From Desulfoferrobacter suflitae (GTDB lineage Bacteria > Desulfobacterota > Syntrophobacteria > Syntrophobacterales > Syntrophobacteraceae), in contig NZ_JAIBKA010000002.1 of NCBI RefSeq assembly GCF_022603395.1, forward strand, positions 1-64,000: a DNA stretch of 64,000 bases, in the 5' to 3' direction. The notes under the pieces are model-generated. The model searched no databases. It was not told where the DNA came from and saw only the letters and a list, made by a program, of their open reading frames with translations. The translations under genes and the position numbers were made by a program. Shown in pieces: positions 34,895 through 44,746 of this stretch (positions are counted from its first letter, which is position 1; each line of letters opens with the position of its first letter).

Positions 34895-34936
34895 AAAAAA
34901 AAAGGACCGGGGGGCAAATCCCCACGGTCCCTTTTA
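34895..34936 (-). terminator. Attenuator terminator of the aroF-trp operon
   Basis: On the minus strand a G+C-rich hairpin (GGACCGTGGGG / CCCCCCGGTCC, one mismatch) is followed by nine consecutive T (positions 34903-34895). This is a classic intrinsic terminator. It lies 70 bases beyond the leader peptide stop and about 245 bases before aroF. Its 5' arm can also pair with the 3' arm of the preceding hairpin, giving an antiterminator. Confidence 0.85.
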
Positions 34937-34943
34937 CAAAAAC

Positions 34944-34977
34944 AAAGGACCGGGGGCCAGGTGGCCCACGGTCCTTT
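34944..34977 (-). promoter_or_regulatory. First hairpin of the Trp attenuator (antiterminator partner)
   Basis: AAAGGACCG / CGGTCCTTT forms a 9-bp outer stem around a GGGCC..GGCCC core. Its 3' arm is nearly identical to the 3' arm of the terminator hairpin, so it can pair with the terminator's 5' arm instead. This is the segment 1:2 versus 2:3 versus 3:4 design known from trp attenuators. Confidence 0.75.
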
Positions 34978-35005
34978 AATATCCATTCAGCTGATGGTCA
35001 GCTCG

Positions 35006-35089
35006 TTAAGACCTCCTCGGCACACCCGTCCGGTCTTTGCTCCACCACCAGCACCAGAAACATTTCGCTGCAAATTGATCGCTGTCCAT
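35006..35089 (-). CDS. trpL: Tryptophan leader peptide
   Basis: A 27-residue ORF from ATG 35089 to TAA 35006 with the run Phe-Trp-Cys-Trp-Trp-Trp at residues 11-16 (Trp codons at 35042-35050 and 35054-35056). AGGAAAGG precedes the ATG by eight bases. Two hairpins and a T9 terminator follow before aroF. Four Trp codons in a short leader upstream of aroF-trpEGDCF are strong evidence for ribosome-mediated attenuation: when charged tRNA-Trp is scarce, a stalled ribosome should let the antiterminator form. Not conserved-tested, but position and codon content make the call firm. Confidence 0.9.
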   Translation of the reverse strand: MDSDQFAAKCFWCWWWSKDRTGVPRRS

Positions 35090-35126
35090 ATGACTGCCTT
35101 TCCTAGTTTCCATAAACACGGTCTTT

Positions 35127-35155
35127 CTGTAACAACAAACCCAATCGCATGTCAA
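35127..35155 (-). promoter_or_regulatory. Promoter of the aroF-trp operon
   Basis: On the minus strand TTGACA (35150-35155) is a perfect -35 element. It is followed after 17 bases by TTACAG (35127-35132), a weaker -10. Transcription would begin near 35120, about 30 bases before the leader peptide start. Confidence 0.6.
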
Positions 35156-35191
35156 GAAATTATTTTGAATATTTATCTTTAATAAACACCG

Positions 35192-37339
35192 CTAGCCGGC
35201 CTTGTGATCATCTTTTAAACCGGCATCATCCCGTTTCGCGAGCCATTTGCGGAACATTAGGTTGGCCGCAACAATAACCATGATGATTCCGGCCAGCAGG
35301 GCCGTGCTCTTGAGACTCGGATTGCGCATTGCATACTCCAGGCGATCGCCAAAAAGAGTCACCGCAAAAAGCCCGGGGGCCATGCCGAAGACTGTTCCCC
35401 AGGTAAAATCCCAGAATTTGATGTGGGAGGCACCGGCCACCATATTGACCACCGTGAAGGGAGCCACCGGCGCCAGGCGTATGATCATAATGGCCAGGAG
35501 TCCGCGATTGGCCAGTTGGCGGCTGATCTGGTTGATGCGCCTGCCGGCAAACCTGCGCAAAACCTCTCCTCCCAGCATATGCCCCACTCCAAACGCACAC
35601 ACCGCACTCAGTACGCAGCCCAGCAAGGCGTAAACAAAACCATACAAAGGTCCAAAGGTAATGGCAGTGGCAACAATCAGAACGGTCGCGGGGAAACTCA
35701 CCAGACCGCCCACAATATAGACGCCGATGACGATCAGCGGAGCGAACGGGTCCTCTCGAATGGTTTTTGCCAGCCCAATGATCGACTCGAGATCCAGCCA
35801 GTCCTTCAAGGACGTCCACTGCCAGGCTGCCGCAAAGCCGAGCAGGGCCGTCAGCAGTATTATGCTGCCAATGAGTCGAGGGTTCCAGGTTTTTCCAACA
35901 TCTTTGGGCACATACTGATGCATGAGCTGATCCGGATCGACCGGTTTTTCAGGATCGATCAATATGGCGCTTTCCATCAGATCCTGCAAGAATTCGGGCA
36001 CCTTTGTGTTCAGCGGTCGCAGACTACGTCCTTGCCCGGCTAACTCATCGACGGCCTGGAGTAATGATCCGGTTGCAGCGATTGTTTCTGCGACCGCTTC
36101 GGCTGAAGTTCCGAGGTGCTCGCCGAGCAGCCGGTTGCGAAAACCTCCTGCGGCCTTTTCAATCCGCTCCTCACCAGCGGCTTCGATGGCCAGGTCGCAT
36201 TCCGTATCAAAGCCCATGGACCGATTGCTCAAATTTGACGACCCGATGCGCACAAACCTGTTGTCGACCACCAACACTTTGGAATGAAGATTGATGCAAT
36301 CCTCGCCGAGACCCGGCATATGCGGAAAATAAACGCCCAACCGACCATACCGGTCGCTCTCCTGAAGCTGCTTGAGCAGACGAGCCCGCAAAGCATCCAT
36401 GGTGGACTCTTCGAGCCACCCCGAGCTCTTTTCCGGAAGAATGATGAGAATTTCCGGGCCATCCTCCTCTTGCAGGCGTTTGGCCAGAGCATCTCCCACC
36501 ACCTTGGAAGTGAGGTATTGGTTTTCAATATAGATAAAGCGCCGTGCAGAACCGATGGCATCGCAGTAAAGAGCTTCTATCTCACGGACTTCGGAATAAT
36601 CCTCATAAGCCGGTTCCGTGCGCGCAACGGCTACCGCCACATCGTTCAGGTCAGGGTGCAAACCGGGCGGCCAACAGTCTGTTTCCGTCTCCAACTGCGG
36701 AGCATTCAGCCGCTCCCCCGTCGCCCGCAGCCAACGCTCTCTCAGCAAATCTCCCAGAACCGCAGCGACTCTGCCCGAAACCGCCATCTGCACGTCGTGA
36801 AACGGCCGGTACTTCCGGCCACTCTCATCGACCCTGCGGGGATCGTCCGCTGCATGCTCCGGCGTGTCCCAGCGAAATCTGGTCAGGTCGATACCGCCTA
36901 CGAAAGCGACTCGGTCATCCACTACCACAATCTTCTGATGGTGGGATGCGCCTACCGGGTGGCGTCCATCCAGTCGAAAATGCAGTCTCCTGTGAGTACT
37001 CAAACCGAGTTTAAAAATCGGCAGAGGTTCACGCTCCAGAGCATAAATCATGGCGAAATCCCAGGCGAGCACATGCGCTTCCAGGCCATCGACGCGAGAT
37101 ACCACTGTATTAAGGAAGTCTCCGAGACGGTTCGGCAGCTTCATGGTTTCATCGCCGCGCACCAGGGAAACTCTGCTGTCAATGTCCCATCCAACGATGA
37201 GAATGGATTTTTGGGCGTGCTTTAGCGCTCCCACGAACGCCGAAAAATAGGATGCGGCATCGACTAAAAAGGATACACGATCTGCCTGGGCGATGCGCCA
37301 GCAGTTCCTGCCTTCCTTCAGAACAGGTTCACTCGGCAC
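35192..37339 (-). CDS. Phospholipase D-family protein fused to a VTT membrane domain
   Basis: 715 residues. Two HKD phosphodiesterase motifs define the N-terminal part: 'HHQKIVVVDD' at about 133-142 and 'LHSKVLVVDNRF' at about 355-366 followed by 'GSSNLSNRS'. This is the layout of phosphatidyltransferases and phospholipases. Residues about 480-700 are a multi-helix membrane region with a VTT/TVP38 pattern ('FPATVLIVATAITFGP', 'RLAPVAPFTVVNMVAG'). The gene starts at a GTG (37339) with only a weak ribosome site. The fusion suggests phospholipid hydrolysis or transfer coupled to lipid movement in the inner membrane. Upstream gene starts 45 bases away in the same direction (rfbD). Confidence 0.85.
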   Translation of the reverse strand: MPSEPVLKEGRNCWRIAQADRVSFLVDAASYFSAFVGALKHAQKSILIVGWDIDSRVSLVRGDETMKLPNRLGDFLNTVVSRVDGLEAHVLAWDFAMIYALEREPLPIFKLGLSTHRRLHFRLDGRHPVGASHHQKIVVVDDRVAFVGGIDLTRFRWDTPEHAADDPRRVDESGRKYRPFHDVQMAVSGRVAAVLGDLLRERWLRATGERLNAPQLETETDCWPPGLHPDLNDVAVAVARTEPAYEDYSEVREIEALYCDAIGSARRFIYIENQYLTSKVVGDALAKRLQEEDGPEILIILPEKSSGWLEESTMDALRARLLKQLQESDRYGRLGVYFPHMPGLGEDCINLHSKVLVVDNRFVRIGSSNLSNRSMGFDTECDLAIEAAGEERIEKAAGGFRNRLLGEHLGTSAEAVAETIAATGSLLQAVDELAGQGRSLRPLNTKVPEFLQDLMESAILIDPEKPVDPDQLMHQYVPKDVGKTWNPRLIGSIILLTALLGFAAAWQWTSLKDWLDLESIIGLAKTIREDPFAPLIVIGVYIVGGLVSFPATVLIVATAITFGPLYGFVYALLGCVLSAVCAFGVGHMLGGEVLRRFAGRRINQISRQLANRGLLAIMIIRLAPVAPFTVVNMVAGASHIKFWDFTWGTVFGMAPGLFAVTLFGDRLEYAMRNPSLKSTALLAGIIMVIVAANLMFRKWLAKRDDAGLKDDHKAG

Positions 37340-37384
37340 AGTCCACCGCCATTTGGTGACTTGGGCACGTGATATACGGATGGA

Positions 37385-38284
37385 TTACTGCCGTGGGAAG
37401 TCTCCTCTGTAAAGCTCCTCCATCATCTCACTCAAGCCTGTTTGCCACGGGCGCGGGACTATCCCAAAATTTTCTTCCAGCTTACGGCAATCCAGCACAG
37501 ACCAGGATGGCCGAGCGGCGGGAGTCGGATATTCGGCGGTCGTTACCGGGACAACCTGTTGCACCTTGAGTTCCTCTCTGCGCCGTCCTTCGGCAACAAT
37601 GGCTTCGGCAAAGCCGTGCCAAGTAGTCTGCCCCTGACCGCAAAAGTGATAGGTACCCCATTGGACCGATGCTGGATCATCCGAAATCAGTGTGGCCATG
37701 CGCGCCAGACCCTCGGCAAGATCGCGCGCCCAGGTCGGGCAGCCAAACTGATCGGCAACGACTCGGATCCGCTCTTTTTCCCTGCTCAGCCGGAGAATGG
37801 TCTTGACGAAGTTGTTCCCCTGAACTCCATACAACCAGGCAGTTCTGACGATGAGATGCTCCCGCAGGTGGTCCCGAACCCCTTCTTCCCCTTCCCATTT
37901 ACTCCGACCATAGACGCCGATGGGGCTGGCAGGATCGCTCTCACGGTAAGGTCGTCTGCCGGTTCCATCGAATACATAATCGGTGGATATGTGAATCAGC
38001 GGGATGCCCTGATCATGACAGACGGTCGCCAGATTTGCAGAACCATCACGGTTGATCGAAAAAGCCAGCTCGGTTTCCTGCTCCGCCTTATCAACGGCGG
38101 TATAAGCCGCACAATTGATGATCAAAGCGGGGGACAAATCCCGCACAACACCAGACAGCTCGTGTTGCCGGGTGATGTCGATCTGCGGTATGTCGAGGCC
38201 AAATACGGTATATTCCGTTTGCACCAGAGTGGACATGAGATCCCGCCCCAGCATGCCGTTGCTTCCCACCACAAGAACTCGCAT
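37385..38284 (-). CDS. rfbD: dTDP-4-dehydrorhamnose reductase
   Basis: 299 residues, a short-chain reductase that forms dTDP-L-rhamnose, used in cell-surface polysaccharides. 'VLVVGSNGMLGRDL' binds NAD(P) at the N-terminus; 'INCAAYTAVDKAE' and 'STDYVFDGTG' lie in the middle, and the catalytic Tyr-x3-Lys is in 'VYGRSKWEGE' near residue 130. An ATG at 38284 is preferred over the GTG three bases upstream; AAGGA precedes it. It follows rfbA with 11 bases between them. Confidence 0.93.
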   Translation of the reverse strand: MRVLVVGSNGMLGRDLMSTLVQTEYTVFGLDIPQIDITRQHELSGVVRDLSPALIINCAAYTAVDKAEQETELAFSINRDGSANLATVCHDQGIPLIHISTDYVFDGTGRRPYRESDPASPIGVYGRSKWEGEEGVRDHLREHLIVRTAWLYGVQGNNFVKTILRLSREKERIRVVADQFGCPTWARDLAEGLARMATLISDDPASVQWGTYHFCGQGQTTWHGFAEAIVAEGRRREELKVQQVVPVTTAEYPTPAARPSWSVLDCRKLEENFGIVPRPWQTGLSEMMEELYRGDFPRQ

Positions 38285-38295
38285 CACAAGAATCC

Positions 38296-39225
<930 letters not shown>

Positions 39226-39315
39226 TTCGCAACCCTCGATAGCTGGGTTCGGCTTGCAACCCGGTTGAATGGCAGCGCCCCAGGCAAGCAAATATTTGCA
39301 GCCTGTCGAACGGTC

Positions 39316-40389
39316 TCAGGATGCTCCATAATGACTCCTGATCCATGCTCGATAGGCACCCGTCCTGATCGATTGAACCCAATCGGCCTGTTGCAGGTAC
39401 CAGTCAATGGTCTTTCTGAGGCCGCTGTCAAATGTTTCCCGGGGGCTCCAACCTAATTCCCTTTCTATTTTGCTGCAGTCGATGGCATAACGCCAATCGT
39501 GCCCCGGCCGATCCTTGACAAAAGTAATGAGTGACGTGTGCGGTTTAAAGGGAGATTGAGGGCGCATTTCATCCAGAAGGTTGCAGATGCTGTGAACAAC
39601 TTCCAGATTGGTTTTCTCACAGCGCCCACCCACATTGTAGATCTCTCCGCCACGACCGTGCTCCAGAACCCGCCTGATGGCTTCGCAATGATCCTCCACG
39701 TAAAGCCAGTCGCGCACATTCCGCCCATCGCCATAAATCGGCAGCGGTTTCCCTTCCAATGCGTTCAAGATCATCAGCGGAATGAGTTTTTCCGGGAACT
39801 GCATTGGACCATAGTTGTTGGAACAATTGGTGGTGAGGCAGGGGATCCCGTAGGTGTGGTGGTAAGCTCTGACCAGGTGATCACTGGCGGCCTTGGAAGC
39901 GGAATAAGGGCTGTTTGGGGCGTACGGAGTTGTTTCCGTAAACGCTGGATCATCAGGTCCGAGCGAACCGTACACTTCATCGGTGGAAACATGCAGGAAG
40001 CGGAAGGCGCCACGCTCTGCCGTTGTAAGGTCGAGCCAATAGCTGCGAACTGCTTCGAGCAAGTTGAACGTGCCCACCACATTGGTGCGAATGAATGCCT
40101 CGGGACCCGCAATGGATCGGTCAACATGCGATTCTGCAGCGAAATTGACCACGCCGTCGGGTTTATATCGGGCCAGGACGCTGCCCACCAGGTCCCGATC
40201 GGCAATGTCTCCCTGAACAAAAACATAGTCGGAATGTCCACTCAAGGAGTCAAGATTTTTCAGATTACCGGCGTAAGTCAGGAGGTCGAAGTTCACAATG
40301 CGGGCATGGCCCCGTTTGCATGCAGCGAGTACGAAATTACTGCCGATAAAACCGGCCCCGCCGGTTACCAGCAAAGTCTTTTTATTCAT
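39316..40389 (-). CDS. rfbB: dTDP-glucose 4,6-dehydratase
   Basis: 357 residues. An NAD-dependent dehydratase of the SDR superfamily, the second step of dTDP-rhamnose synthesis. 'LLVTGGAGFIGSNF' (residues about 6-19) binds NAD. 'HVSTDEVYGSLG' and the catalytic Tyr-x3-Lys 'PYSASKAASDH' (about 160-170) are present. It is the first gene of an rfbB-rfbA-rfbD unit; rfbC (epimerase) is not in the window. It diverges from rpsB across about 480 bases. Confidence 0.95.
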   Translation of the reverse strand: MNKKTLLVTGGAGFIGSNFVLAACKRGHARIVNFDLLTYAGNLKNLDSLSGHSDYVFVQGDIADRDLVGSVLARYKPDGVVNFAAESHVDRSIAGPEAFIRTNVVGTFNLLEAVRSYWLDLTTAERGAFRFLHVSTDEVYGSLGPDDPAFTETTPYAPNSPYSASKAASDHLVRAYHHTYGIPCLTTNCSNNYGPMQFPEKLIPLMILNALEGKPLPIYGDGRNVRDWLYVEDHCEAIRRVLEHGRGGEIYNVGGRCEKTNLEVVHSICNLLDEMRPQSPFKPHTSLITFVKDRPGHDWRYAIDCSKIERELGWSPRETFDSGLRKTIDWYLQQADWVQSIRTGAYRAWIRSHYGAS

Positions 40390-40671
40390 GACGGCTTCGC
40401 TTTTCCATTACGACAAACACATCCCCTTGTCGATGAGCTTGCCCGAAAATACCGCTCCCAGGTCATTCCCAGAAGGCACCACCGAAGCGGCCGAATTCCA
40501 GTGAGATTCGAACCTGGCGGGTTCCGGCACTGAGCGTGATGGCAGAGCAGCACCCCAGGCGCCATCCTCCTGGATCGCAACAGCCTGCCCGATGCAGCTT
40601 GTGCGGCTTGCGCACGCGGGGAAAATACACTGCAACGGTTACGCATCATTTCCTATATTGACTTGCTGAGA

Positions 40672-40700
40672 TTGTCAACAAACGTTAAACCTTTTACAAT
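40672..40700 (+). promoter_or_regulatory. Promoter of the rpsB-tsf translation operon
   Basis: TTGTCA (40672-40677) and TACAAT (40695-40700) are separated by exactly 17 bases and match the sigma-70 consensus well. Transcription would start near 40707, about 165 bases before rpsB. Confidence 0.7.
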
Positions 40701-40722
40701 CGCACGAACCTTAATAAGCAAT

Positions 40723-40796
40723 GGGTGTGTATTTTTTGTTGCAACTATTTTGGCGATCATGTTAAAAAGATACGATTTGCTTTTAACCGCACACCC
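40723..40796 (+). ncRNA. Candidate structured leader of rpsB
   Basis: GGGTGTG at 40723-40729 pairs with CACACCC at 40790-40796, enclosing 60 bases in the 165-base untranslated leader of rpsB. Ribosomal protein S2 leaders that bind S2 and repress translation are known in several bacterial groups; this stem fits such a domain, but no consensus comparison was possible. Confidence 0.4.
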
Positions 40797-40872
40797 TGAA
40801 AACCTTTTGGTGCCCGAAACGATCGACAACGCGGGTTATGAAGGGTGGAGGCTCAACCAGAAGGAGATTTGT

Positions 40873-41709
40873 ATGGCCATCGTCAGTATGAAGCAATTGT
40901 TGGAAGCGGGAGTTCACTTCGGCCACCAGACGCGCCGCTGGAACCCCAAGATGAAACCTTACATCTTTGGCGCGCGCAACGGCATCTATATCATCGATCT
41001 GCAGCGCACGGTTCGTTTGTTCCACGCAGCCTATCAGGTCGTAGTTGAAGGCACGGCAAACGGCGAAACGGTTCTATTTGTCGGCACCAAACAGCAGGCC
41101 CGCGATACCATTCAGGAAGAAGTCCAGCGATGCGGCATGTACTATGTCAATCAGCGCTGGCTGGGTGGCATGCTGACCAACTTTAAGACCATCAAACTGA
41201 GGATCGATCGTCTTAAAGAACTGGATGCCATGGTCGAGGACGGGAGCATCAATCGGTTTCCCAAGAAAGAAATTCTTTCCCTGCAGCGCGAACGTGAAAA
41301 ACTGGAAAAAAACCTGGGCGGAATCAAGGAAATGACCCGGCTGCCCGGAATTCTGTTCGTAGTGGACACACAGCGGGAAAAAATAGCGGTAGCCGAAGCC
41401 AACCGACTCGGTATTCCGGTTGTTGCCGTTGTCGACACCAACTGCGACCCGGATATGATCGACTATCCCATCCCGGGCAACGATGATGCCATCCGGGCCA
41501 TCCGGCTCATCACTTCCAAAATGGCCGATGCCTGCATAGAAGGACGACGGCGCTACGAGGAAGCTCAGCAGGCTGTGCAGGACAAGGAATCGACTTACCT
41601 GGAAGAGGTTCCGGCCGGGCAGTTGCTCAGTGAAGAAGAAAGCGGTCCCATCGTGGAGATAGTCAATCCGGTGGGCGCATCCACAACGGAAACTGAAGAC
41701 ACGGAATAG
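40873..41709 (+). CDS. rpsB: 30S ribosomal protein S2
   Basis: 278 residues. Typical start '[20 protein letters not shown]', then '[20 protein letters not shown]' and '[14 protein letters not shown]'. '[19 protein letters not shown]' and '[19 protein letters not shown]' lie in the second half. The final 40 residues are an acidic tail with no counterpart in E. coli S2. AAGGAG precedes the ATG at 40873; an upstream extension lacks support. It begins the rpsB-tsf-pyrH-frr-uppS-cdsA-dxr-rseP-tsaB run. Confidence 0.97.
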   Translation: MAIVSMKQLLEAGVHFGHQTRRWNPKMKPYIFGARNGIYIIDLQRTVRLFHAAYQVVVEGTANGETVLFVGTKQQARDTIQEEVQRCGMYYVNQRWLGGMLTNFKTIKLRIDRLKELDAMVEDGSINRFPKKEILSLQREREKLEKNLGGIKEMTRLPGILFVVDTQREKIAVAEANRLGIPVVAVVDTNCDPDMIDYPIPGNDDAIRAIRLITSKMADACIEGRRRYEEAQQAVQDKESTYLEEVPAGQLLSEEESGPIVEIVNPVGASTTETEDTE

Positions 41710-41807
41710 CCGTCAATTGATCAAGCGGAAGGAAGCCGGAAACACCCGGCTTCTTTCTATTTTACGTTGTTTGATTGTCACATGTATGGATGGACAGGAG
41801 GATACAG

Positions 41808-42404
41808 TTGGAAGTTACAGCTGCAATGGTGCGAGAATTAAGGGAAGCCACAAATGCCGGCATGATGGATTGCAAGAAAGCCCTTCAGGACACCGCGGGC
41901 GATATGGACAAAGCCATCGATTTGCTGCGCAAAAAGGGCCTTGCCAAAGCCATGAAGCGCGCCGGCAAAGAGGCATCGGAGGGGATGGTCCACGCTTATA
42001 TTCATGGGGGTGGACGTCTGGGGGTATTGCTGGAAGTGAACTGTGAAACCGATTTTGCTGCCAAGAGCGAAGATTTTCAAGAATTTGTAAAGAATGTTGC
42101 CATGCATATCGCCGCGGCAAACCCGTTTGGCATTCAACGTGAAGATGTTCCCGCAGAAGTGATAGAGCGCGAGAAGGCCATCTATATGGATCAGGCCAGG
42201 GAATCGGGCAAACCGGAAAACATTCTGGAAAAGATGGTCGAAGGAAAAATGCGCAAGTTCTATGAAGAATCGGTGCTCATGGAACAGGCCTATGTGAGGG
42301 ATCCCAACATAACCATACAAGATTACCTCAATGGATTGGTCGCAAAAATCGGCGAAAAGATTGTCATCCGGCGCTTCTGCCGATACCAACTGGGGTCTGA
42401 ATAG
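41808..42404 (+). CDS. tsf: Elongation factor Ts
   Basis: 198 residues, the nucleotide exchange factor for EF-Tu. 'VRELREATNAGMMDCKKAL' (about 8-26) is the N-terminal UBA motif; 'GLAKAMKRAGKEASEG' and 'VEVNCETDFAAKS'-type 'LLEVNCETDFAAKSEDF' follow. It is of the short type, with one core subdomain. A TTG start at 41808 is chosen since AGGAGG lies six bases before it and the usual N-terminus begins there. It lies 98 bases after rpsB. Confidence 0.94.
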   Translation: MEVTAAMVRELREATNAGMMDCKKALQDTAGDMDKAIDLLRKKGLAKAMKRAGKEASEGMVHAYIHGGGRLGVLLEVNCETDFAAKSEDFQEFVKNVAMHIAAANPFGIQREDVPAEVIEREKAIYMDQARESGKPENILEKMVEGKMRKFYEESVLMEQAYVRDPNITIQDYLNGLVAKIGEKIVIRRFCRYQLGSE

Positions 42405-42612
42405 ATTCGTCGATATGCCCTGGGAAATCTCCGTGTCAGGGTGCCGGCAGCGCGGTTTGGATGTTCCGCGGGGTAGCGCGTGCGGCGAGAGTGAAGCCTT
42501 GCAGCGTGATCCAACTGGACTTACCGGACCTGCTAATCAGGTCAGGCGCCCTCATCACTTACCGATCGGCAGGAGCGATCCAGCCGGCACGCGATCATGA
42601 CGGCAGGCGGCA

Positions 42613-43350
42613 ATGAACCAGCAGAAACCCCGGTACCGCAGAATTCTTCTCAAGCTCAGCGGAGAAGCTCTCATGGGCAAGGAGCCCTACGGCATTGACA
42701 CTGACGTGCTGAGAGAAATCGCGGACGAGATCGATGAAATCCACCAAATGGGGGTCCAGATTGCCCTGGTCATCGGCGGGGGCAATATTTTCCGCGGAGT
42801 GTCCGGTGCTTCCCAGGGAATGGATCGTTCCACCGCAGACTATATGGGCATGCTGGCCACCGTGATGAACGCTTTGGCGTTGCAGCAGGCACTGGAAAAG
42901 CATGGAATTGCTACTCGGGTGCAGTCGGCCATCGATATGAAGGAGGTGGCTGAGCCTTACATCCGGCGCCGGGCCATCAGACACCTGGAAAAGGGGCGGA
43001 TCGTGATCTTTGCGGCGGGCACGGGTCTCCCGTTCTTTACCACGGATACCACGGCCGCATTGAGGGCCGTGGAAATCAATGCCCAAGTATTGCTCAAAGC
43101 AACGAGAGTGGATGGGGTTTACGGCACTGATCCTGAAAAGGATCGCGCCGCGGTGAAATTTGACAGGATTAGCTTTACCGAAGTTTTGCAGAAGAATCTT
43201 AAGGTGATGGATGCAACCGCCATTTCTCTGGCGAGAGATCAGGATATGTCGATCGTGGTTTTCAATCTGAAAACTCGCGGCAACATCAAGAAGGTGATTC
43301 TGGGTGAACCTGTAGGCACAGTGGTGGAGGGATTCGGTCATGTTGAATGA
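42613..43350 (+). CDS. pyrH: UMP kinase
   Basis: 245 residues, the hexameric bacterial UMP kinase of the amino-acid-kinase fold. '[12 protein letters not shown]' (about 12-23), '[14 protein letters not shown]' (about 52-65) and '[17 protein letters not shown]' (about 138-154) are signatures. The gene lies 208 bases after tsf and overlaps frr by 11 bases. The gap before it may hold a terminator or secondary promoter. Confidence 0.97.
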   Translation: MNQQKPRYRRILLKLSGEALMGKEPYGIDTDVLREIADEIDEIHQMGVQIALVIGGGNIFRGVSGASQGMDRSTADYMGMLATVMNALALQQALEKHGIATRVQSAIDMKEVAEPYIRRRAIRHLEKGRIVIFAAGTGLPFFTTDTTAALRAVEINAQVLLKATRVDGVYGTDPEKDRAAVKFDRISFTEVLQKNLKVMDATAISLARDQDMSIVVFNLKTRGNIKKVILGEPVGTVVEGFGHVE

Positions 43351-43897
43351 TGTCTATGAAGATGCACGGGATCGCATGCAAAAAGCCCTCGAAAGTCTGG
43401 AGCGGGATTACAAGAGACTGCGCACGGGAAGAGCTTCAGTTGCCTTGGTAGACGGCATCAGAGTGGAATATTACGGGACCTCGACACCGTTAAATCAATT
43501 GGCAACTCTCACCATTCCTGAACCGCGGACGATCATGATACAGCCATGGGATACCACCATCGTAGGGGAAGTGGAAAAGGCCATATTGAAATCCGAACTT
43601 GGCCTGACGCCGATGAACGATGGCAAGATCATTCGTATCAATGTTCCTCCGCTCACGGAAGAACGTCGCCGCGACCTGGTCAAGATCATCAAGAAAATGG
43701 CGGAGGAAGCCAAAGTTGCCGTGCGCAACATCCGCCGCGACGCCAATGAGATGATCAAGGACCTCAAGAAAGAAAAGGAAATATCCGAGGACGATCAATT
43801 CAGAGCACAGGACGAAATTCAAAAAATCACGGACACATTCATCGGCAACATTGACGCAGCGTACAACAACAAGGAAACTGAAGTTCTGGAAATCTAA
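43340..43897 (+). CDS. frr: Ribosome recycling factor
   Basis: 185 residues, the standard length. It splits post-termination ribosomes together with EF-G. '[20 protein letters not shown]' (about 29-48) and '[20 protein letters not shown]' (about 105-124) are diagnostic. It overlaps pyrH by 11 bases and ends three bases before uppS. Confidence 0.97.
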   Translation: MLNDVYEDARDRMQKALESLERDYKRLRTGRASVALVDGIRVEYYGTSTPLNQLATLTIPEPRTIMIQPWDTTIVGEVEKAILKSELGLTPMNDGKIIRINVPPLTEERRRDLVKIIKKMAEEAKVAVRNIRRDANEMIKDLKKEKEISEDDQFRAQDEIQKITDTFIGNIDAAYNNKETEVLEI

Positions 43898-43900
43898 GGG

Positions 43901-44665
43901 ATGCATCAATTGGATGTCGATCAACTTCCGCGCCATGTAGCCATCATTATGGACGGCAACGGCCGTTGGGCCAAGAAACGATTCCTGAACCGCATCGTCG
44001 GCCATGAAGAAGGGGCCAATTCGGTGAGAGCGGTGGTGCGCAGTTGCCGGGAACTTGGGATTCCTTACCTGACCTTGTACGCCTTTTCCAAAGAAAACTG
44101 GCAAAGGCCGCCCTCGGAAGTGGATGCCCTCTGGCACCTGCTCAAGAAGTTCCTGATTTCAGAGTTGCCGGAACTGCTCGACAAGGGAATTCGTGTTTGT
44201 CATATTGGTGACCTGGAGGGCATACCGGACGATGTGGTTCGGGAGTTGTTGAAGGTAATCGAGCAGACCAAGCACCTGGATCGGCTGGTGGTAAATCTCG
44301 CCGTCAATTACGGCGGAAGGCAGGAAATCGAGAGGGCTGCGAGGCTTTTTGCTGAAGATGTGCGCAGCGGCAGGTATTCTCCCGAAGAACTCTCAGGTGA
44401 GCTTTTTTCCAGCTACCTGTTCACTCGAGGCACACCCGACCCGGACCTGATTATCCGCACAAGCGGTGAATACCGGGTGAGCAACTTTTTGTTGTGGCAA
44501 CTTGCTTACGCTGAGCTCTACATCACCGATGTGCTCTGGCCGGATTTCAGGGAAGAAGAATTTCTTGCGGCACTGAGGGATTATCAAAAGCGCGAACGGC
44601 GCTTCGGTACCTATTATGATGATCAGACACCAACGCAACGTTGTGCCGCCGGAAGCCAGCAATGA
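43901..44665 (+). CDS. uppS: Isoprenyl transferase (undecaprenyl diphosphate synthase)
   Basis: 254 residues. It makes the C55 lipid carrier for peptidoglycan and other envelope polymers. The catalytic Asp lies in 'IIMDGNGRWAKK' (about 16-27); 'LTLYAFSKENWQRP' (about 64-77) and 'DLIIRTSGEYRVSNFLLWQ' (about 184-202) are the remaining motifs. It begins three bases after frr and is followed after about 80 bases by cdsA. All conserved motifs are intact. Confidence 0.96.
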   Translation: MHQLDVDQLPRHVAIIMDGNGRWAKKRFLNRIVGHEEGANSVRAVVRSCRELGIPYLTLYAFSKENWQRPPSEVDALWHLLKKFLISELPELLDKGIRVCHIGDLEGIPDDVVRELLKVIEQTKHLDRLVVNLAVNYGGRQEIERAARLFAEDVRSGRYSPEELSGELFSSYLFTRGTPDPDLIIRTSGEYRVSNFLLWQLAYAELYITDVLWPDFREEEFLAALRDYQKRERRFGTYYDDQTPTQRCAAGSQQ

Positions 44666-44746
44666 CCCGATGCGGGCTGGCAACCGTCAACCAACAGGGA
44701 TGGTCTTCAGCGTTCCGCGTGACCTCATTGCGGGTTAACGGCTGAT

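Larger units (their letters stand above)
40390..40872. other. Divergent intergenic region between rfbB and rpsB
   Basis: 483 bases. It holds a strong plus-strand promoter (40672-40700) and an rpsB leader with a long-range stem (40723-40796). The left part, about 40390-40660, would contain the rfbB promoter on the minus strand; no clear -35/-10 pair was assigned there and no gene was found. Confidence 0.45.
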
